In this document: positions 1 to 5,840 of the stretch, in pieces
How the letters are laid out: each line of letters begins with the position of its first letter
Position numbering within the stretch: the stretch's first letter is position 1
Origin: Balneolaceae bacterium
GTDB lineage: Bacteria; Bacteroidota; Rhodothermia; Balneolales; Balneolaceae
Assembly (NCBI GenBank): GCA_007129085.1
Contig: SKWF01000339.1
Coordinates: 1-14,084, forward strand
DNA length: 14,084 nt
Direction of reading: 5' to 3'
Translations under genes and position numbers: made by a program
Notes under the pieces: generated by a model
Databases searched by the model: none
Told to the model about the DNA's origin: nothing
The model's input: the letters and a program-made list of their open reading frames with translations, nothing else

Positions 1-2537
1 ATGGTTCGGAAGGGGATATTATCCTCTCCAAACTTTAGCCATCTTGCAGCCTCTTCCATATTTCCTTCACGTATGTAAACATCAGCCAGTTGAGTAAAAC
101 CATAGCGGTAGTTGCTCAACATTCGACGAATGTTTTCATCAAAATAGACTGTTGGACTGTTCCATTTATTAAATTCAAAACTCTCCAGTCTTGATGCATG
201 TACATCAGGGTCTACATAGCCAAATGGACCTGTTTCACGCTGTTTTGGTACAAGGCGAAAAGCTTTCCCTTCGAACTGGAAATAGTCTTGCAGACCAAGT
301 TGTCCATCTCTTGCCACGGTATTGGCAAAATAGATGGGGCGCATCCATTGGTTCTGTTCAATGATGTCGAGTATAGCTTTATCCTGAGCTTGCAGGTAGT
401 GCCGCTCGTTGCCCTGTTGATCACTACCGGCGGATCGTCCCTGCAGGAACCATGTTACCTCGTCATCGAGTTCTTCAACCGGTATAGAATAGGGGGTTGC
501 CGAACGTATTTGATTTTGCAACAAGGGAGACGCATCTGCCATAATTCCGGTGGTATCCTGCTCAAAAGCAGCTGTTAAGAGCTCTTTATTTACCGGTACA
601 GTTCTGTTTCCGGGTTGATGGAGTTCTAATTCTGTAGTAATGCGCTCAATTTCGTCATCCGTAAAGGAGATGGGGAGCGGCAGGGATTCATGAGTTTGAC
701 GATCGCGAAGCTGCTTGATGTACCAATCAGTATTTAGCAAGCTCAATACAACAACACGGACGTCCGTACGGATTCCCTCAACTTCTTGCAGATACCAGAG
801 TGGAAACGTATCGTTATCTCCATTGGTGAAAAGTATGGCGTTCGGCTCCACAGATTGCAGCAGATTGTAGGCGTAATCTCTGGCTACATACCGCTCACTT
901 CGATCATGGCTGGGATAATTCTGGTACCCCATCCATACCGGGAGTGCAAGAAACAGAGCTCCAATCATACCGTACGACACCATACGGTTTTTGCCCACTG
1001 TCTCCCTTAGAAGTTCAATAACTCCGGTTACACCAAGACCTATCCATATTGAGAAAGCAAAAAATGATCCGGCGTAGGCATAGTCCCGTTCCCGGGGTTC
1101 ATAGGGTGTTTGATTGAGATAGAAAATAATTGCAAGACCCGTTAGAACAAATAGAGCAAGTACAGATAGACCCCTCCGCCAGTCTTTTTGAAAGTGATAA
1201 ATCATCCCTATCAAACCAAACAAAAACGGCAGGTAGAAATAGTAAGAGTTGGCGGGATTGTGTTTATGTCTGGTATCAGTGAATCCTGAGTACCAACCGG
1301 CATCCTGAACGTCTGATTCACGCCCAATAAAATTCCAGTTGAAATACCTGAGGTACATATGGTTAACCTGGTATTTCATGAAGAATTCGAAATCACTGTC
1401 AAAGTTTGCATAGTACTGCAAATGACGGCCATTACCGGAATGGCGTCGCGGGAACAGCGTCTCCTCAGAACGGTCGATGTTTCCAACTCGATCGTTATAT
1501 GTGTGCCCTCTGAAAAGTGGTGCCTGGCCATATTGGTCACGATTCAGGTAACTTATAAATGAGGTGAGGGTTGATGGATCATTTTCATCAATCGCCGGTT
1601 CTGCCTGCGAGCGGATAATTACCATGGCGTAACTGGAGTACCCGATAATGATCATCGTGTAGCAGAGAATTAAAATGTTCGCCATCCGCTTTCCCTTTTT
1701 ATGGGTGTAATAGATGCCATAGATCAGTGCAGCTATTATGACGGCCATATAAAAGAACGGGCCTATAATCCCATAGGTAGACTGCTGTACGGTGAGGGCG
1801 AAATTCGGAATTTCTATAATTGTGATGGGATATATCAGCAGAAAGAGCCCAATCGAACCCAGAACAAGCAGAGAGAAAGATTTAACATCAAAACTTCGGT
1901 ACTTAAAGTAGATGATGAGTGCTACAAAAAAGAGTGCAAGCAGATTAAGAAGGTGAACACCAATACCCAACCCGAAAATATAGGCGATAAGTATTAACCA
2001 ACGCTCTGCGTATGGTTTATCGAAGTTGGCAGACCAACGGAGAGCCAGCCATACCACAAGAGCAGTGAAAAATGTGGATGAAGCGTACATTTCAGCTTCA
2101 ACGGCATTGAACCATTGTGTGTGAGTAACCATAAACGTTAAAGCGGCGATAAGAGCGCCTCCGTAGGCTCCCATTTGGTCAATGAAAGACAGACTGTCGA
2201 TCGGCCCTTTAAACTCTTCTATAAGCCGTATAACGACCAAATAGAGTAACATAATGGTGAAGGCTGATGCTGTAACACTAATCATATTAATACTGAGTGC
2301 TACATATTCAGCGGGCACAAACATGGAAACCACTCGGCCAAAAAGGGCAAAAAATGGGGAGCCGGGTGGGTGTGCAACCTGGAGAGTATGAGTTATGGCG
2401 ATGTACTCGGCAGGATCCCAAAATGATGCCGTAGGAGCTACCGTTAAAGTATAAACTGTAAATGCGGTGAGCCAGGAGAGAAATGCAAAAAAGATGTTCC
2501 GCGTGCGGTGCTCTTCAAAAATAGATTTAAAATCCAT
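1..2537 (-). CDS. DUF2723 family multi-pass membrane protein (GT117/protein O-mannosyltransferase-like), 3' end outside window
   Basis: The frame is open from the ATG at 2535-2537 to the left edge (845 codons seen), so the C-terminus is missing. I translated it by hand. The N-terminal half is a series of hydrophobic helices. After the first helix comes a conserved acidic loop, APTASFWDPAEY, with D41 and E44, followed by a VAHPPGSPFF motif. This pattern is typical of DUF2723 proteins, which resemble GT-C glycosyltransferases that use lipid-linked sugars. A loop with YEPRERDY lies further on, and the last helix is followed by a soluble region containing an FTNGDNDTFPLWYL motif. The final residues before the edge (NYRYGFTQLADVYIREGNMEEAARWL region) look like a TPR helix pair. 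The family is common in Bacteroidota, where a role in protein or envelope glycosylation is proposed; substrate and activity are unknown here. There is no clear Shine-Dalgarno before the ATG. The preceding putP terminator makes it a separate transcription unit. Family assignment is firm, function is not. Confidence 0.88.
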   Translation of the reverse strand, partial: MDFKSIFEEHRTRNIFFAFLSWLTAFTVYTLTVAPTASFWDPAEYIAITHTLQVAHPPGSPFFALFGRVVSMFVPAEYVALSINMISVTASAFTIMLLYLVVIRLIEEFKGPIDSLSFIDQMGAYGGALIAALTFMVTHTQWFNAVEAEMYASSTFFTALVVWLALRWSANFDKPYAERWLILIAYIFGLGIGVHLLNLLALFFVALIIYFKYRSFDVKSFSLLVLGSIGLFLLIYPITIIEIPNFALTVQQSTYGIIGPFFYMAVIIAALIYGIYYTHKKGKRMANILILCYTMIIIGYSSYAMVIIRSQAEPAIDENDPSTLTSFISYLNRDQYGQAPLFRGHTYNDRVGNIDRSEETLFPRRHSGNGRHLQYYANFDSDFEFFMKYQVNHMYLRYFNWNFIGRESDVQDAGWYSGFTDTRHKHNPANSYYFYLPFLFGLIGMIYHFQKDWRRGLSVLALFVLTGLAIIFYLNQTPYEPRERDYAYAGSFFAFSIWIGLGVTGVIELLRETVGKNRMVSYGMIGALFLALPVWMGYQNYPSHDRSERYVARDYAYNLLQSVEPNAILFTNGDNDTFPLWYLQEVEGIRTDVRVVVLSLLNTDWYIKQLRDRQTHESLPLPISFTDDEIERITTELELHQPGNRTVPVNKELLTAAFEQDTTGIMADASPLLQNQIRSATPYSIPVEELDDEVTWFLQGRSAGSDQQGNERHYLQAQDKAILDIIEQNQWMRPIYFANTVARDGQLGLQDYFQFEGKAFRLVPKQRETGPFGYVDPDVHASRLESFEFNKWNSPTVYFDENIRRMLSNYRYGFTQLADVYIREGNMEEAARWLKFGEDNIPFRT

Positions 2538-2769
2538 AAAGTTATGTAACAGTTAAAGTGTCTTTTTTTTCCGGAAATCAACCGGTTCAGTAACGATGAA
2601 ATCTGATTGGATATTTTCTATCCTGATTGAGGAAAGTTCAAAAGATACCGAAACAGCATTTCAATCCACAACAAAAAATGTGGTTTTGAGTAATGGTGTG
2701 ATAACGCCTTTTAAAAAAATAAAGCCACCGGGTAATTTATTTACCACGGTGGCTTAAACATTGGTTGTG
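2538..2769. other. Intergenic region between the DUF2723 gene and putP
   Basis: The region holds the putP terminator at its right end and otherwise nothing I can name. It should contain the DUF2723 promoter on the minus strand, but no element stands out clearly from the AT-rich background. A 5-base inverted pair, CCACA/TGTGG near 2667-2684, is too short to be informative. A plus-strand 53-codon ORF here (2596-2757) runs through the terminator and is judged spurious. Confidence 0.5.
2709..2755 (-). terminator. Rho-independent terminator of putP
   Basis: Arms at 2722-2735 and 2741-2755 pair over 14 base pairs with a single bulged A at 2746 and a 5-base loop. The outer nine pairs are AAGCCACCG against CGGTGGCTT. 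Read on the minus strand, the hairpin is followed directly by a T-rich tract (2709-2721). It begins 15 bases past the putP stop codon, so it should end putP transcription and insulate the DUF2723 gene downstream. The plus-strand side has only a short T-poor flank, so it is probably one-directional. Confidence 0.9.
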
Positions 2770-4242
2770 CTACACTCTGTCATGTTGCGCAAGCACGGCA
2801 TCGGTAGGGGATTCATCAAACCGGCTTGCGATGTAGATGGCCAGCGTGGATAGGATAAAGCCCGGAATGATTGAGTAAAGACTTATAATTTCATGCTCCA
2901 CACCCGGGAGGATCAACCCGAGATTTTCCCAAATCAGAACGGTAGCAGCACCGGTAATCATACCGGCAAGGGCACCATTTCGTGTCATCTGCTTCCAGAA
3001 AAGGGATAGAATGACAACCGGCCCAAAGGATGCTCCAAAACCGGCCCATGCATAGGCTACCAGGTCGAGGACAAGGTTATCGGGGTTGTAGGCCAAAATA
3101 AGTGCAACAATGGCTACACCGATTACGGCGAAACGGCCAACCCAAACGAGCTCTTTTTCGGGAGCTTTAGGTTTTAAAAATGCTTTATAGAAATCCTCGG
3201 CAATAGCGCTGGAACAGACCAGTAGTTGGGAGTCTACCGTACTCATTACAGCTGATAGTATTGCAGCTAAAATAATTCCTGCAATCCATGGGTTAAAGAG
3301 TACTTGAGTCAGTTCAAGAAATACAATTTCTTGGTCTCCGGCAGGAAGTGGGGATTCTGCAAAAAATGCGATTCCCGTAAATCCAACAAATACGGCTCCA
3401 TAGAGGGCAAAAACCATCCAAATCATCGCGATCATTTTTGCTTTTGGCACATGTTTTTCTGACTTGATGGCCATAAAACGGGAGAGAATATGTGGTTGCC
3501 CAAAGTATCCGAGCCCCCACGCAAGCAGAGACAGAATTCCGATAGTTGTCATTCCCGAAAATACATCAACGTAAGCCGGGTCCATTGAGGAGGTTGTGGC
3601 AATAATTTCGTCCCAGCTCATGTAAGTGACAATGATCATTACGGGAGCGGCAATTAGTGCAAGAAACATTAATATACCCTGGAAAAAGTCAGTCCAGCTA
3701 ACGGCGAGGAATCCGCCTAAAAAGGTATATGCCACAATAATAATGGTTCCGGTCCAAAGGGCAATTTGGCGATTTAGATCGAAAGCACTTTCGAAAAGTG
3801 TTGCCCCGGCCACTAGCCCTGATGCGGTATATACAGCAAAGAAGATGAGGATAACCAATGCCGATATCACCCGGAGCATTCTGGATTTATCTTGAAACCG
3901 ATACTCAAAATAGTCGGGCAGGGTAATGGAGTCTTGGGCTACTTCGGTGTATTTACGAAGTTTACGAGCCACAAACTGCCAGTTTAGATAAGCTCCCACT
4001 GATAAACCAATAGCAAGCCATATCTGATTCAGCCCGGCGGCATAAACCGCTCCCGGGAGTCCGAGGAGAAGCCATCCGCTCATGTCGGACGCACCGGCAC
4101 TAAGTGCGGCAACGCCACTGCCGAGTTTACGGCCACCCAGAATGTAATCAGACAGGGTGTTGGTGTATTGATAAAAAAGAATTCCGAAGCCAATTAACGC
4201 AGCGAGATAGAAAATAAACGTAGTTAATGTTGCCGGATTCAT
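2770..4242 (-). CDS. putP: Na+/proline symporter (SSS family)
   Basis: This 490-residue protein is a sodium:solute symporter that takes up L-proline with Na+ across the inner membrane; E. coli PutP is about 500 residues, so it is full length. About 13 hydrophobic segments run along the whole chain. The signature SDMSGWLLLGLPGA at 52-65 is nearly the same as in E. coli PutP and carries the conserved aspartate D53 in helix 2. The MSTVDSQLLVCSSA block at 333-346 contains S334 and T335, which match the Na+ site residues of helix 9 in the family. GYFGQPHILSRFMAIK at 245-260 is also characteristic of PutP. The start codon overlaps the stop of a 38-codon ORF upstream (ATGA), so translation is probably coupled. 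Proline would serve as an osmoprotectant or nutrient. Related SSS members carry other substrates, but the PutP motifs make proline the best call. Confidence 0.93.
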   Translation of the reverse strand: MNPATLTTFIFYLAALIGFGILFYQYTNTLSDYILGGRKLGSGVAALSAGASDMSGWLLLGLPGAVYAAGLNQIWLAIGLSVGAYLNWQFVARKLRKYTEVAQDSITLPDYFEYRFQDKSRMLRVISALVILIFFAVYTASGLVAGATLFESAFDLNRQIALWTGTIIIVAYTFLGGFLAVSWTDFFQGILMFLALIAAPVMIIVTYMSWDEIIATTSSMDPAYVDVFSGMTTIGILSLLAWGLGYFGQPHILSRFMAIKSEKHVPKAKMIAMIWMVFALYGAVFVGFTGIAFFAESPLPAGDQEIVFLELTQVLFNPWIAGIILAAILSAVMSTVDSQLLVCSSAIAEDFYKAFLKPKAPEKELVWVGRFAVIGVAIVALILAYNPDNLVLDLVAYAWAGFGASFGPVVILSLFWKQMTRNGALAGMITGAATVLIWENLGLILPGVEHEIISLYSIIPGFILSTLAIYIASRFDESPTDAVLAQHDRV

Positions 4243-4355
4243 TCTTCCTCCCGTTTAGTCTCCACAAAAAAAGTGATGATTGATAACAGTACCACGGTTA
4301 GCATGGGGACTAACAGCCAAAACCAACTGGCTGCACTTAGTGACGTTTGCTCCAT
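4239..4355 (-). CDS. 38-residue single-helix membrane microprotein, probable symporter accessory subunit
   Basis: Below the usual size cut-off but well supported. It starts with ATG at 4353-4355 after a clear GGAGAA (4361-4366 on the minus strand), one of the better ribosome sites in the window. The product begins MEQTSLSAASWFWLL, continues with a hydrophobic helix at about 11-31, and ends in a charged tail, VETKREEE. Its TGA stop overlaps the putP ATG by four bases, so putP probably depends on its translation. Small single-helix partners encoded just before SSS or NSS transporters are known in bacteria (for example MetS with MetP, and proteins annotated as symporter small accessory proteins); membership of a named family here is inference from size, topology and position. 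The alternative is a pure leader ORF that tunes putP translation. Confidence 0.72.
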   Translation of the reverse strand: MEQTSLSAASWFWLLVPMLTVVLLSIITFFVETKREEE

Positions 4356-4360
4356 AATAT

Positions 4361-4366
4361 TTCTCC
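4361..4366 (-). promoter_or_regulatory. Ribosome binding site of the microprotein-putP unit
   Basis: GGAGAA lies five bases before the ATG at 4355. Most other genes in the window have little or no Shine-Dalgarno match, so this one supports real translation of the short ORF. putP itself has GAGGAAG just before its ATG, inside the end of the microprotein gene. Confidence 0.65.
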
Positions 4367-4470
4367 GTTCAAGTCAACAGTTAAAATTTCAAGGCATTAA
4401 TAACAATTTTCCTGTCCACTAACAAGTATGAGGATCTGCCAATATTACTTTACATTAAATCAGTTAAAAG

Positions 4471-4499
4471 TTGAAACCATTCTTAATATGCATTAAAAT
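4471..4499 (+). promoter_or_regulatory. Predicted promoter of the small lipoprotein gene, with overlapping inverted repeat
   Basis: TTGAAA at 4471-4476 and TAAAAT at 4494-4499 are spaced by exactly 17 bases, each one mismatch from the sigma70 consensus. The expected transcript would start about 35 bases before the ATG at 4541. An inverted repeat, TTAAT-ATGC-ATTAA at 4483-4496, overlaps the spacer and the -10 element and could be an operator. Main sigma factors in Bacteroidota often use other motifs (TAnnTTTG), which lowers certainty. The region is AT-rich, so chance matches are possible. Confidence 0.4.
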
Positions 4500-4540
4500 T
4501 ATGTAGAAGAAAGAGTATTTAAAGCAGCGCGAGGATATAT

Positions 4541-4918
4541 ATGTCAAAAAAATTATTGATTTATACAATTGGTATAACTGTAATCTTGTTTATGGGATGC
4601 TCTACGGGGGCAGATGATATGTCGATCGATTTTGGGTACGAATATGAAGTTATCGTTTCGGAGGATAGACCGTCATTAACAGATGGAGAGCTGGTTGTTG
4701 AGGTTGGATATGATGGGTGCGATCCGGCTCACGAATTTGAGCTGAATTTACGGGCTGTTGGAAGTGATGCAATGGAGATGTGGCTTGTAAAACTGACTGA
4801 AGATGAAGAATGTGAAGACCGATTCGAACAGCTAAATATTTATGATATTGAAGAGGAGATAGAAGGTGCTTCCGAGAGGGTTCTATTGACTCCGGACGGT
4901 GGGGAAATTGATCTGTAA
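4541..4918 (+). CDS. Small acidic lipoprotein of unknown function
   Basis: A 125-residue protein with a lipoprotein signal: basic MSKK, a hydrophobic stretch at 5-17, then a lipobox-like FMGC with the lipidated cysteine at C20. The phenylalanine at -3 is less usual than leucine. The mature part is rich in Asp and Glu and probably beta-stranded, with two more cysteines, C60 (GYDGCDPAHEF) and C91 (EDEECEDRF), which may form a disulfide. The GCDPAHEFEL ... MWLVKLTEDEECED pattern looks like a conserved domain, but I cannot name it. The start is supported by GAGGAT a few bases upstream and a good promoter. It stands alone: putP diverges to its left, and the xerD gene converges from the right with only 10 bases between stop codons. 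Probably anchored in the outer or inner membrane facing the periplasm; function not inferred. Confidence 0.8.
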   Translation: MSKKLLIYTIGITVILFMGCSTGADDMSIDFGYEYEVIVSEDRPSLTDGELVVEVGYDGCDPAHEFELNLRAVGSDAMEMWLVKLTEDEECEDRFEQLNIYDIEEEIEGASERVLLTPDGGEIDL

Positions 4919-4928
4919 CAGTCTGAAA

Positions 4929-5840
4929 TTATGCTCTTGGGTGAAACTCTTTGTGTACTTGGTGCAACAGAGATCTATCTACATGAGTATATATTTCAGT
5001 TGTAAGGATTGATGTGTGTCCGAGCATTTCTTGTACGGCTCGTAAATCTGCACCACCTTCTAAAAGATGTGTGGCAAATGAATGCCGAAATATATGCGGA
5101 TACACATTCTTTTGAATCTCCGCTTTTTGGGCGTACTTATTTACAATATTCCAGATGCTCATTCGGGTTAACGGGCCTCCACGCTGATTTAGAAACAGCT
5201 TATTTTCAGCTTTTTTACGGTTTTTCGGGTTGACGAACTCCTCTCTTACCCGCTCAATATAATGCTCAAGTGATGTTTGTGCAGCCTCGCCGACAGGCAC
5301 AAGCCTCTCCTTATTTCCTTTTCCGATCACACGAATAAAGCCGATTTCAAAAAAGAGTGTGTCCATTTCAAGGTTTGTAAGTTCGCTAACCCGCATTCCG
5401 GTGGCATAAAGTGTTTCAAGAATAGCCGCGTCCCTGATTCCCGCATTATCAGTTCTGTCTGCTTTATCGATGATTCGCTCTACTTCATCAGCTGTGAGAA
5501 CTTCAGGCAGCTTTTTCGCTTTTTTGGGCAGGTCTACCAGCTCTGCGGGGTTGGCTTCAGAAAAATTTTCAACAACGGCGAACTCATGGAAGCTGCGAAT
5601 ACTGGAAATATTCCGAGCAATGGTACTGGTTGTAAGACCCAATTCGGTAAGTTCTTCCAAATAGTTTTCGATATGAGTGAGTGTAACTCCACCCAAATCG
5701 TTGATTTTCATGTCGTTTTTGATGAACCGAAGATATCGAGCCAGATCATTTTCGTAGGAGACAACCGAATTTTTGGATAAACCCTTTTCTACTTTAACAA
5801 ATTGTAGATACCGTTTTAATTCCGTTCCAAAAGCTCCCAT
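4929..5840 (-). CDS. xerD: Site-specific tyrosine recombinase XerD
   Basis: A 303-residue tyrosine recombinase of usual Xer length, acting with a partner at the dif site to resolve chromosome dimers at cell division. The N-terminal SAM-like core-binding domain covers about residues 3-90 and the catalytic domain about 112-295. The full catalytic set is present: R150 (ATGMRVSEL), K174 (VIGKGNKER), H249 and R252 (PHIFRHSFATH), H275 (LGHTSI) and the nucleophile Y284 (TTEIYTHVD). The YATGMRVSEL and HSFATHLLEGGADLRAVQEMLGH-type blocks separate housekeeping Xer from phage integrases. XerD is preferred over XerC on overall wording and C-terminal tail, but the split is not certain without alignment. 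The ATG follows the stop of the PgpH-like gene with no gap, so it is the last gene of the minus block. No terminator hairpin is visible after it. Confidence 0.9.
   Translation of the reverse strand: MGAFGTELKRYLQFVKVEKGLSKNSVVSYENDLARYLRFIKNDMKINDLGGVTLTHIENYLEELTELGLTTSTIARNISSIRSFHEFAVVENFSEANPAELVDLPKKAKKLPEVLTADEVERIIDKADRTDNAGIRDAAILETLYATGMRVSELTNLEMDTLFFEIGFIRVIGKGNKERLVPVGEAAQTSLEHYIERVREEFVNPKNRKKAENKLFLNQRGGPLTRMSIWNIVNKYAQKAEIQKNVYPHIFRHSFATHLLEGGADLRAVQEMLGHTSILTTEIYTHVDRSLLHQVHKEFHPRA

Noticed and set aside
198..578. A 126-codon plus-strand ORF and several others over 1-2000
   Set aside because: They lie opposite the continuous DUF2723 frame, which has family motifs throughout; the ORFs read as shadow translation.
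2596..2757. A 53-codon plus-strand ORF in the region between the DUF2723 gene and putP
   Set aside because: It runs through the putP terminator hairpin, lacks a ribosome site and shows no domain-like pattern.
4483..4496. Possible dif (XerCD) recombination site at the TTAAT-ATGC-ATTAA repeat near xerD
   Set aside because: It lacks the length and arm pattern of a 28-base dif site; the short AT-rich repeat fits an operator or chance better.
5277..5780. A 167-codon plus-strand ORF opposite xerD
   Set aside because: It is the antisense of a gene with the complete Xer catalytic residue set. Its translation is rich in Cys, Phe and Ser with no recognisable motif and no ribosome site.
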